In this document: one piece after another, positions 1-9,692 of the stretch
Layout: each line of letters opens with the position of its first letter
Position numbering within the stretch: position 1 is the first letter of the stretch
Source of the DNA: Formicarius rufipectus
Taxonomy: Eukaryota; Chordata; Aves; Passeriformes; Formicariidae
Reading direction: 5' to 3'
Assembly: GCA_013399695.1 (NCBI GenBank)
Contig: VXAU01001254.1
Coordinates: forward strand, 1-64,000
DNA length: 64,000 nucleotides
Made by a program: the position numbers and the translations under genes
Notes under the pieces: generated by a model
Told to the model about the DNA's origin: nothing
The model's database searches: none
What the model saw: only the letters and a program-made list of their open reading frames with translations

Positions 1-640
1 GGAGCCCCGAACAAAGGCCGCGGGGGGCCGTGAGGCGAAGGGGCGGCGCTCAGTGTCCGCGTTCGGCCCGGGCGGCTCCGCTCGATGCCCATGTGCGTCC
101 GAGAGAGGGAGCGCAGTCCGAGCGCGGCGGGATAGCGCTGGGGATGCGCCGCCGGGGCTGCTCGGAGGAGGCTGCAGAGCGGGGGCGGGCGGGCCCGGTC
201 ACGGCGCGGCGATCCAGGCGTGCCGCAGGATCTGCGCGGCGCTGGCGCGGCGCTCGGGGGCGAAGTGCAGCGCGGGCAGGAGGAAAGCGGCGAAAGCGGC
301 CGCCGCCCGAGGGGTCCAGCCGTGCCGGTCCGCCAGCGTGCCGGGGAGGCTGCGGGGGCAGAGCCGGGACAGCCGCAGGAGCGCGCCTGGCGGAGACAGC
401 GCGGGCGCGGCGCCTCAGTCACACCGAGGCGGCCGCCCGGGAGTCGCCTCTGTGAGCGCCGCCTGCGCTGCCCCCGTGCAGGTTTGGCCCTCGGGTGTTT
501 CTCGGGAATCGTCTTTCCAAGCTTGTGTGTGGAGTCTTCCCGTTCCCCAGCGCTTCCTAGCTGAGAGCGTGCCAGGAGTGCGCAGTGTTCTCAGAATAGC
601 CCTGCCAGAGCCATCGCTGCGGGTTCCCTGCGCCTGCCCA
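1..640. promoter_or_regulatory. CpG island over the kinase 3' end
   Basis: Dense CpG dinucleotides and very high GC content run from base 1 through the terminal kinase exon and fade by about 640. The rest of the window has few CpGs. It may be a promoter island for a neighbouring gene to the left, or a GC-biased gene end. Confidence 0.6.
199..386 (-). CDS. Kinase terminal exon inside a CpG island
   Basis: Acceptor CTCCGCCAG precedes 386 and the stop TGA is at 201-199. The frame reads GALLRLSRLCPRSLPGTLAD, RHGWTPRAAAAFAAFLLPAL, then PERRASAAQILRHAWIAAP. This aligns with the SRPK tail containing FTDFLLPMLELIPEKRATA and LRHPW. Third positions are almost all G or C and the protein is alanine-rich here, unlike the other exons, so base composition has drifted strongly GC-ward at this end. 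The 3' UTR continues toward base 1 and no poly(A) signal is seen within the window. Confidence 0.88.
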
Positions 641-3600
641 CGGGCACCCGGATGCACCTGGCTCTTTCAGAGCTCACGAAACACTTAATGTTGGATTCGT
701 TCTGTGTTTACCAGCTCCGTGGGGCCCAGAAGAGTGTGCGACTGACCGAGGAGCTGCCCTCAGCCCCCGGAGCCCGGTGAAAATGCAGCGATTCAGGTTA
801 AACGTGTGTGGTCAGGCCAGATTGGTTCACATGGAGAGCAAATGTAGAACTAGTTTTGACTCATTTCGTTTGAGCACCGTAGAAGGAATAAGTGTGAGCA
901 GAGCATGTGGATGTGCAGGGAGGTGCTGCTGGATTTCAGCGTGGGGCCAGCACTCAGTACTGAATGAGCTGTGGGGCTGGTGAGCGTGAAAGCAGAGGAG
1001 GATGATAGGCCAAATTGCAGAAGGATGGGGTCATGTGATGCCGTGTGGTCAAAGAAAAAAGGTTTCAAGACTGATGAGTCAAAGGGAAAGGAACTGGGGA
1101 GAATAAAACTGAAAAAATGTTACAGTTGGGTCAGAAGGCTAAATATAGCAGCCATATTGGAAGGATGTGAGTGTCCCATTCCTGGTCATCATTGTTCTCT
1201 GCCAGTGAACGGGTGAAATGCAGCCAGTTACACACTCCTCAGCCTTCCTGGCTTGTAGCTATTTCCTGTCCCTATTTCCATTCTCTCCAAGTCCAAAGAA
1301 GAAAGAATGGAATTGTTTTCCCTCTTGGTTGTTTGCTATGACTGTTTTTCAGGATTTTGCATTCATCCCTGGAATGCTCACGGATTGCAAAGGTATGCAG
1401 GGCAAGGAGTGTTACTGCACTTTATGAAATCTCTGCTTGTGTTGTGTGACGTAACTTTTGGAGGGGGGGAGTTGTTCTGGGTGAGCTGAGTAGAAGTGTG
1501 TCAGAAATCCACTGTGACTTTTAAAGTAAACTTCCTTACTCTAGTTCTTACCTGGCCTGCTGAAAAATTTTGTTGACTTGTTCCACGAGAAAGCAATTTG
1601 AGGAGGAATTCTTCCCAGGAGTTCGATAACACGAGCAACATGATCTAGAGAAGAGAGGGAGGGAAAACACATCTATATACAATGGCTGTGACAGTTGTGT
1701 CAGTGAAATGAGTAAAACTGATAGAGTCCTACCATCATCTCTGGAGAAGTATTTCCCAGGTTGAGGGTTAAATAGACATTCCCCAGTTGCCATTTCAAAT
1801 GCCTAGAAATGGAGCAACATTAGGGTTTAATTCACTGTCTTGGAGTTTTTCTTCCCTACTAGCTGATGGTACTGGTTTCCCTTGCTATCACACAAAACTG
1901 GTCCTAAAACATGGAAATATTCATGCTGGCTTGATCTGTACCACAGTGAAATGGCACTTTCAGCTCAGTCAGGATGAAAAGCAGCATGTGCCTGATTCAG
2001 TCTGACATACACAGAGTGTGAATTGCCTTAGAGCTAAAACTAATTAGGAGTGGATTTTATCAGCAGCATGCTTTTGCCCCAAAGCAAATGGGTGCAGACA
2101 GCCCCTTCTGCCTTCTCAGCAATGAAGCTTTGCTTTAAATGAAAAGGTGGGTGCCGAGGACATGCTTCCCTGGCCGTTTAGTGTCTGTCACATCCGTGCA
2201 TTCACAGCATTGTCCCCAGTCCTACCAGGCAGGCTGTGCTCCAGATATCCGCAGGAGTGCCATAGTCTAATCCAAGAAGCACTTCCAGGGCACGGTATGG
2301 CTGGGTCTGTATCTCCTTGGAAAAGGGCTTGTACTGAAACAGAGACAAACTCCCTATGGTCTGTAAACCAGGCACAGCAATGCTGGTGGTCACAAGCTGC
2401 CTGCACAGTGAGGGGACACAGGACAGGATTGAACTCATGTTCTGTGCTCCGCACAGGACACGGCCAGCATGTTCCCAGCCCCTCTGACACCAGGGAGAAT
2501 CTACCTTCCAACGTTTCACACGGAACATAGCTTTGAATTTCTAATTATAGGGACTAAGTGAAGCTGGAGAAGTGTCCAAAGCTGACAGTGTCTTCAGGAG
2601 CAGAGTTGCCCAGCTCAGAGGTGGGAGTGCTCAATATAACACCCCCCAAAATTAGCATCTCTTCAGCATGCTGAAATAGCTATTCAGCTGTAAAGGGATG
2701 GACATGCAGGGTGGGATGGAAAGAAGCACACAGCATCCAGTGTTGTTATGGGATTGAGACTCAGAACACACTCACTGTCCAGCACGCACTGCCCAGATCT
2801 GCAATTTTCACTTCTATGCTCATTAAATCGGATTCTTCCAACTGATTGCCAAGATCACCTCCTAGGTGGAAAGGACAGGGAGAAACTGGATCTTTCTGAA
2901 CCAGTAGGTACACATGACCAGAGGAGAGGCATGTCTGCTTTCCTTTAAAGTTTCTGAGTCTAAAAGGTCCTAAAATGCTTTTTATCATCAATCAAAGGCC
3001 ACCCCTGTTTTTTGAGGAAAGGCAAAGGAAGGGCTGATACCCAGTAAAAAGAGGATCTTTGGAAGTATTGTAGCTTGGACTGGAATGGTGTGACCATGTG
3101 CTCCTGTCCTGCTGCACGGTTCTTCTGGTACCGAGGTTAAATTACTGTGAGCCCAGAGGAGAGCACATCTACCAGCACTATTCAGAATCAAAACATCTGT
3201 AATTCCTCCTCAGCCTTCAGCAGCCTGGCTGTCACAGACCTTGGACACAGCCTGTTTGGCAAGCACCGTGAAGGTTACATTTTCATATGACCCTAGAAAA
3301 GTGTAATTCCTGCTTTAGTGCTTTTACAGTGAGCTGTCAGCCTGTGTCTAATACTATACTTTTCTGCTCCAAGCAAAGGGCTCAGTCACTAATTTAGCAT
3401 TCCGAATGGCCCCAGAGTTCAGGAGACAAAACAGGACCGTCATGGGAGAAATGCTCACGGGAGAACACAGTGCAGGGATAACATGAAAGGTCTCATAGCT
3501 GGGAGATGAGCTAATCTCTTGAGAAACTCCAGCCCCACATGTTATTCAATATTCACACCATTCTCTGAAAATAAATTATGTCTCAAAAGACCTTGAAGAT

Positions 3601-6600
3601 TAGTACATACAAGTCCCCCACAAAACTCAGAAAAATGGGAAATAAAGAGCAGATGTGTCATACAGCTTTCTGCTCAAACCATTTTGTATGTAAACCTTTC
3701 AGTGGCTGAAAACACCAGTCACAGGGAACCATCCTGTACTTAAAAAGGTGGGACACCTCTGGAGCTGTGGTGGGGCTCTTAACAGATGCGTGTGACCTGT
3801 AGTTTTCCTCCACAAAAACCCACCTGCAAGACCACCTTTCTGCAGGTGCCTTGAGTAGTTGCTCAGCTGATGTTTGTGTTAAGCAGAGATAAGAGAGTCC
3901 TCTCAGCAGCACAAGCTGGCTATAAAGTTTTGTACTCGCTGTTACAGGACATGGGAATCCTTCCTGAGGTATTTGGACCTGCTGCCTTTCTCTTTCCCTC
4001 CCAGCAATAAATATTTCATGTTAAAAAAAAACAACCCTGGAGTGCTCACCTGCTCCCTTTAGCCTCGCACGTGTTCTCTGGCCGCAGTCGAGCGTATCCA
4101 TGAGAAGCCTTTGGAGGCTTTTGTCACGACCGTAGAGCAAGATGTTCTCTGGTTTGATGTCTGCGTGGATGATGCGGCAGCGCTTGTGCAGGAAGTGCAG
4201 CCCTGCCAGCACCTGGGTGAGCAGGCAGCACGTCACACCAGCCACATGAGGGGCCTCACCACCCCCTGCCCCAGCAGCTCTCTTGGTGTGCAAGCTGTGG
4301 GCATCCTGGTACTGATGGTAACTCTCAGCCATAGATCTTTTCCTGTTGGGGTGGCCCTGGGGGGGCAGTCAGGAGGGCTCTGTTGCACAACACGGCAGGA
4401 GGAGTGGGTACCAGAGCCCCCTGTGCCCAGTGGGGGCCTGGGAAGGTTAGTGGGGGTAGGGCTGTTTGGAGTGACATGCAGCAAAAGGCAGCGTGAAAAT
4501 CCACAGATATCAGCATGGACAGGCAAGGCTGGGAAGATGGGCAGAGGATGGGGCTACAGGAAGGCATTACGATCACAATGGTGAACTTTCTTCTCAGAAA
4601 GCATTCCTGTTTGTATGGCTGTTATGTCCTGGGAGCACTGTGCCTTCCCACTGGTTGTAAGCAGCCCTCAACTTCCATTTGAATGACAGTGACATGGCAT
4701 GGGAGGGTGTCCCATCATACAAACAAAGAAGAAGGTGCAGCATAGCCCAGACAGGAGGAGGGAGAGACCATGAGTGAGTGCTTAGAGAGGATTTCAGGGC
4801 CCTGCAGGAGAGCCATGTAGGGAAAGAACGGCCTACGATGGAACAGGGAGAGCCTGGCCTGTCACAGGGGAGAGATAAACAACATCTACCAGTGGGGAAC
4901 AGTCACTATCAGAAATCAATAACAGCAAAGAGTCTAGAGGGAGAGTTACACTTGTTTTTTAAACACTGGACAGTCATAAAGGGCTGGCAAATATTCTCTG
5001 TATTATCAAATTCTATTCTGGGATGAACACCAGCCCCAGGGAAATACCAACCTTAAATGGTAACTGTGAAATGCGGGGAAAGATTTAAATAACTAAACTG
5101 GAATGAATCAGAAGTAAATACTGCTCCAGTGTAAATCTGAAGGGGGAAAACAGATCTGAGGTTTTACAGTTAGAGGAGATAATGGATCAAGCAAAAAGCC
5201 TGGGTGTGAAATGAGGCACAGAGATAAATGCCATTACATTTTTGTCTAACTTATTCAGGTGTTAGTGGAGCTGCTTTAGAGAAAGAAGAGGCTATTCCAG
5301 AAGAAAAAGAGTGGAGGAAGCAGTTTTCTTTCTTAGCGTCCCTAGAAGAGCACAGGAATCAGGGTGGCACATCGTCATCTTGGTAAGTGTGCAGACTTCT
5401 GATAAATCTCAGCATGAGGGGCAAAGTGTAATTTTAACTCTTCTAAGGCCTCACTCAGGTTTCCTATTCCTTAAGCACAGCCAGTGCATAAGAAACTCAG
5501 TTTTCATGCTCTGTTTGATCAGCACACCACATCCTTACAGGGCAAAAAGGAAGAGTTGGCTCTGTGCAGGAAGACTTTAACATGGGAAAGGAACCAGCCA
5601 ACCAAATCACAATTAAGAAATTCCTGGGAGGACACGAGGAAGATCTCAAGCAGCCTTCAAGTGGTACCATGCAGAAGGCTGCTGGAGCTGACAGTGCTTG
5701 CTGCCAAGGCAAATGCCAATGTCCTGGCATTGCTGCCAGAAGGGACTTCTCAGGGCAGCAGGAGGGCAGAGATACACGTGGTTTGCCCACCAGAAGCAGA
5801 ACTATGGTGGGCAGTTTGTCCTCTGCTACCCCTGTGAGCAGCAGAACTGCTGGAGAACTCCATGGCTACTGAGATGATGGGAGCAGAAATGCCAGCCCTG
5901 ACTCCCTGGTGCAGGTCTGCAGGCTGCTGGTGCTCCATGGTGGTGGCTCTGACTCCTTCCCAAACCCAAGAAGGCTGCAGCTTGGGCAGTAGTGCCCAAG
6001 TAAGGCCTGAGTAATGCCCTTCCCCTTGGGAAGAAGAGCATGGCCTGTCCCCCAGTCAACAGTCCCTTGGTGCCCTTGCCCAGTTCCAGCTGAGTTCTCA
6101 CCTGCTGTAAAGATTTTTTCACAAAAGGCAAAGGCAGTCCCTGGGCTGTGTAGTTTCCCATCAGACACCGCAGGGAAGGACCCAGCACCTCAAATACCAG
6201 GCACACATGTGGGAAAGAGTCAGGGATTCACTAACAGGGAGAAGGTGCTACCACCAGCCCTTTGCCTTTCACCAAAGCAACCAAATAACTCCTTACCACA
6301 CCCCTTCCCCCCAGCCACCTCCATGTGCCCTGCTCCAGGCCTGCTCATCCTTCTTATGGCAGCACAGCACTCAGGTTTACACCATCCTATGGCTCCCCAA
6401 GGCAAGTCCAGGCTTTGCTGGCTCAGAATTGCAGCTCTCTCCACAGAAGGATATGGAAGCCACTCTCTCCAATCATTCTGAAGTCATCTAACAAAGAGAT
6501 GATGTTTTCTCCTGCCTGGTCCTTCTTCTTCATACAATTCACCTGAGGGGGGGGATTCCATGAAAGCAGCAATTAGAGACATCATATGTACAAGGACACC

Positions 6601-9600
6601 TTGCACCCATTTTATTCTGTTTGACAGATTTTTTCTTCCAAGAGTTGGCACTTCACAACAAATCCCATGAAAACTGTATGAGGAAAACCAAATGCTCCAA
6701 ACACATAAACAGAGGCTGTTACCAAGGAATAAGTTGTTCCACTCTTGACCAGGTGTGACTATCACCCTCACAGCGTTGAAGTAACTCTCACTAATCCTGC
6801 TGACAGTGTCTAGCAGATTTCTGGCTGCTTATTCTATGCATGCAGACCCAGAAAATTCTCCTACTTCTGCCAGGAGGGGATTCCCCCCAAAAAACACATC
6901 TGCTCCCAGCTGCAATGTCTGTCTATTTCCTTTGCCCTTCTGCAGCCTTTGCTCCTTGTTCTCAGAGCAGGGATGGCTCTGTCCCTGGTTAAGAGTAGCA
7001 GGCTGTGACATCACCTTTTAAATCTCACAGCATCCCTTCAGCAGTTTCTCTGAAGGGGTTGCAGAGAGGCAGAGACCTTATGCTATTCATCCTGTCAGGG
7101 TAGAAAGCAGCTTCCACAGCTGTAAAAACCCAGTGAAATGAGCTTCTTTGGGCTGGAAAAAGGTTGGCTGTGAGCAAGGACTGCAGAGATCTGTCAGATA
7201 CAGAGGGCTGGTGGAGGGCATGGACACGTCCTTTGTGTTAGAGCCAGTGGTGATCAAACGCTGCATGTGGGAAGTTCAAAAACAAAGCAGGAGAGGTGGT
7301 TCTTCATCCAGCATATGGGTAACTGGGGGCAATTCTTGTTATAGGGGGCTGCAGGTGCTGAAGCCCACACAGACTTGCAGGAAAGCAAGGGTCAAAGGCA
7401 AATCCACTGAGAACTACTGCCCACACAAACATGACCCTTGCCCCAAGGAATCTCCATCTGGAAACCACTGTGGGCCAAGGGAGTTTTCAGTGAGAACAGG
7501 ATCCTGTCCTTACACCCATCTGGATATCTGCTGTTGGCCCAGGGTGCTGAGTGAACCCCCAGTTTACCCAAGCACAAGTGCTGTGGTACCCCCAACACCA
7601 GCACCTTACATCTGCACAACAAGTGCACCAGGAGCTTGTTCTCACAGTTCACTAATCCTGGCACAGCAGTTTGTACTGTTTTTTTCTCTCTTCACAGCTT
7701 ACAGCTGTTAGGGCTTTGGTTTGGCTCATTGTGCAGGTGCAAGATCCACCTACACCAGTGCTAGAAGGTTTGCAGTGGCATGACAAGGGTGAGCAGCCCT
7801 GGCAACACGGGAGACCAGATCTCCTCTCTTGGCAGCTCTGCAGGCACTGACCCCCGTGTGCTGGTGGGAACAGCCCTGGGAACCAGCTGTAAGCTGCTGA
7901 ATGGGCAGGCGTGTCTCTCAGAGACAATTAATAATAAATCAGGGCTAAGGCTCAGTCTATATGCAGAGTTGTGCTGATGCGTAGAAAAGCAGCCCTCTGA
8001 TTACATTAAATTAGTGCCACTTGGTACTTCCTCTTGCATCACTGCATCTGGCTCATGTCCCTCTGGATAGAGCCTACAGATTTACAGGTGTGAACTAAAT
8101 CTTTCCCAAACCTGTTGGAGAAAGGCCACAGAGTAATTTAAAATGCAAATTTTAATGGCTTTTACTCATCTGACACTGATGTAACTTTGTATTTGGGCAC
8201 ACTTGAAGAGTTGTAACTGAGCTTTTGAGAACTAGCAGCTAGAGCACCTTCAAAGGCAACTCACTGAGACCCAGATATAGACACCTAATTACCACCTCCA
8301 TTAGCAAAGGCAGGAAGAAGTTTTCTTTCTTTGGACATTTATTATATTTTTGCTGCATCATCCTTTTTTTCTATTGCAGATATTTCCTTTTACTTCAGTA
8401 TCAGTGTTGTGATAGAGCAATGTCTCCTGAGCTGGGAATAACACAGATACAGCAGAAACACTCCCATCTCCTTCTTAGGAATATTACCACCTTCTTCTGT
8501 TGATTTTCCACCCTATCTTTCTGCAGGTTCCTCCTGTTTGCTGGATTTCAGTCTCAGCTAAAGGAAATGGGCCAACAGGGCAAGTGGGACATAGCCAGCA
8601 TGTCCTAGGATGACAGGAGGAAGGAGAAGGTTCCTGTTTCAGAGGCCTAACTTTTTTGGTTTTTTCCTGTTCCCCACTTAGCAACTTGTACTAAGACCTG
8701 AAGGGAAAGGGGATGGTAAAGCTGATACTCAGACCTGAACTCAACAGAGCAAAGCACAGAGCCCCAGAATATACTTACACAGCGGAGGAGGGCGACCTCA
8801 TCCTGGGCAGTCTCAGCAAAGCCTTCCCTGCTTTTCAGGACCTTCACAGCTACCTGTTTCTTCCTCCTGGGAAATGAGCCACAGCTTCCAGCCAATGCAT
8901 GTCAGTGTGGCCCTCACAAGCAGCACCTCCCCTTCTCCCATTCACTCAGCCCTGGGTTCCCAAAGGGAGGGTGCTGTCCTTCTGCAAGCAGCCTTGGCCT
9001 CGGTCTGCAGCACACCAGGCCCATGGGTATCCCTCCTGCCAGCATCTGGCAGCACAGCTGCCCCAGGGACCAGCAAGTGACCGGAGTGGAAAAGGCAGAG
9101 CATGGATACTGCAGGGTCTAAATGAGAAAAGAAAATGCAGAGCAAGGGCTGATCCCACCTCGTTATGTTCTGTGGTTTCTGGGGACCAGTTCTGCATGTT
9201 GCACCCCATGGATCTCACTGCCAGGTTTTCCCTGCCCCTGGGGATGCCCATATGCTCCCGGGCAGGCAGCTGTGCTCTGCTGCTTCTGTGAGAGCAGCTG
9301 GTCCTGCCCAGGAGATCAGCCACCCCTTCCCATCTCCCTGAAAGGCAATTCACCCCTCACCTCACATCCTGGCACAGCCAGACGGTGGCAAAGGCACCAC
9401 AGCCCAGCTCACGCAGTGCCTGGTATTGCATGTTGAACACCTCTCCCTCCTGCACGGGGTGGTGGCCTTCTGCAGGAACCATTGCCAAGAGACATTAGTG
9501 ACATCTCTAAATGCTCTTAGACTGGGGGAGCAGTTGAGGACAGCCAGATAGGTCCTGGTGACCTTCTCTGGCCTGGGAAAAACCTGGCACGATCTCAGCT

Positions 9601-9671
9601 CTGGAGCTGCATGCCAAGGACTGACCTGTGTGCTGAGCTGGTGGCATCTCCTCCTGCACTTGCTCCTCCAT
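199..9671 (-). CDS. SRPK3-like: Compact SRPK-family SR-protein kinase, complete, 11 coding exons, 381 aa
   Basis: Serine/threonine kinase of the SRPK family, whose members phosphorylate RS-rich splicing factors in cytoplasm and nucleus. Coding exons, 5' to 3': 9671-9626, 9469-9361, 8866-8779, 6542-6455, 6208-6102, 4212-4050, 2861-2776, 2333-2226, 1802-1733, 1644-1552, 386-199. They total 1,146 bp and all phases agree. Visible motifs: glycine loop LGCGAFATVW (37-46), VAVK lysine K60, helix-C E75, VCLVFEVLG (112-120), catalytic IIHADIKPEN (D164, N169), metal-binding ADLG (D222), SRPK-type TQPYRALEVLLG and DIWSTAC, and C-terminal LRHAW. The DLG, HAD and QPYRALEV forms are typical of SRPKs. Other SRPKs have roughly 530-690 residues; this one lacks most of the core-splitting spacer and N-terminal extension. 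It lies downstream of PLXNB1 on the same strand. SRPK membership is secure. Whether it is the SRPK3 orthologue or a separate duplicate is inference. Confidence 0.9.
387..1551 (-). other. Last intron of the kinase gene
   Basis: Apart from the CpG island edge, the sequence is ordinary intron with no exon-like or repeat signal that I can support. Open frames here are short and lack recognisable domains. Confidence 0.6.
1552..2333 (-). CDS. Kinase activation-segment and C-lobe exons
   Basis: Exon 2333-2226 encodes YKPFSKEIQTQPYRALEVLL, GLDYGTPADIWSTACL. Exon 1802-1733 encodes AFEMATGECLFNPQPGKYFS then RDD. Exon 1644-1552 encodes HVARVIELLGRIPPQIAFSW and NKSTKFFSRP. These follow the SRPK C-lobe order without gaps. 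The QPYRALE segment replaces the usual APE motif, as in other SRPKs, and the DIW aspartate is kept. Confidence 0.92.
2862..4049 (-). other. Kinase intron where the SRPK spacer would lie
   Basis: No open segment with Ser/Arg/Glu-rich SRPK-spacer character was seen. A direct splice across this gap keeps frame (phase 1 on both sides). AT-rich stretches near 3540-3660 look like plain intron. Confidence 0.5.
4050..4212 (-). CDS. Kinase catalytic-loop exon
   Basis: Encodes VLAGLHFLHKRC then RIIHADIKPENILL, the SRPK catalytic loop with Asp164, Lys166 and Asn169. It continues into a short linker, YGRDKSLQRLLMDTLDCG, then RTRARLKGAG, where SRPK1/2 begin a spacer of some 200-250 residues. The next coding exon (2861-2776) starts GDLGNQLEESDLMSIEVKIA and leads straight into DLG. 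Phase 1 at the donor fits the next acceptor. I saw no candidate spacer exon between 2862 and 4049, although that 1.2 kb cannot be fully excluded. Confidence 0.88.
4213..6101 (-). other. Kinase intron between exons VKKSLQQ and VLAGLHF
   Basis: This 1.9-kb GT-AG intron is phase 0. No repeat or coding signal was recognised. Confidence 0.6.
6102..6542 (-). CDS. Kinase exon pair flanking an AT-AC intron
   Basis: Exon 6542-6455 reads VNCMKKKDQAGENIISLLDD then FRMIGESGFH, matching the SRPK segment that ends in LLDDFK and GTH. Exon 6208-6102 reads VCLVFEVLG then QGLPLPFVKKSLQQ, a near-verbatim SRPK block. The frame joins only if the intron runs from ATATCCTT (starting at 6454) to AC (6210-6209). Using the nearest upstream AG instead would put TGA in frame. 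The intron is 246 bp. Confidence 0.85.
6209..6454 (-). other. U12-type AT-AC intron in the kinase gene
   Basis: Read on the minus strand, the intron begins ATATCCTTCT, the consensus 5' site of AT-AC U12 introns, and ends CCCAC. A branch-site-like TCCCTGACTC (6226-6217) differs at one position from TCCTTRACYC. Its presumed branch A at 6220 lies 11 nt from the intron end, within the tight window used by the minor spliceosome. Only this splice keeps the SRPK reading frame. Confidence 0.82.
6543..8778 (-). other. Kinase intron, 2.2 kb
   Basis: The donor GTAAGT follows the LLRC codons at 8779 and the acceptor CCCTCAG precedes 6542. I recognise no gene or repeat inside it. Confidence 0.6.
8779..9469 (-). 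CDS. Kinase N-lobe exons (glycine loop; VAVK lysine)
   Basis: Exon 9469-9361 encodes EGHHPVQEGEVF and the glycine-rich loop LGCGAFATVWLCQDV. Exon 8866-8779 encodes RRKKQVAVKVLKS and ETAQDEVALLRC, which hold the ATP-binding lysine and the helix-C glutamate. The conserved GYH-PV-GD-F approach to the SRPK core is recognisable as GHHPVQEGEVF. Splice sites are CTGCAG and GTGAGG for the first exon, and CCCAG and GTAAGT for the second. Confidence 0.9.
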
Positions 9672-9692
9672 GGCCCAGCAGTGCAGCAGATC
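9626..9692 (-). CDS. Kinase exon carrying the start codon
   Basis: The acceptor is TTGCCAG before 9692 and the donor is ACAG followed by GTCAGT after 9626. The ATG at 9671-9669 sits in GGGCCATGG, a near-ideal Kozak context. It opens MEEQVQEEMPPAQHT, an acidic stretch like the one preceding the kinase core in other SRPKs, and the last base completes a GAA codon with the next exon. Extending the frame back through the exon and into the proposed upstream exon meets a TGA before any ATG, which supports this start. The first 21 bases are then 5' UTR. Confidence 0.75.

Noticed and set aside
30..688. Overlapping plus-strand open frames of 114-211 codons at the left end
   Set aside because: They lie antisense to the kinase terminal exon and CpG island. 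Their Arg/Ala/Gly-rich translation is what GC-rich DNA gives by chance.
6211..6235. Canonical AG acceptor (GTTAG) upstream of the VCLVFEVLG exon
   Set aside because: Using it places TGA in the kinase frame directly after the splice. The AT-AC border fits frame, donor and branch site.
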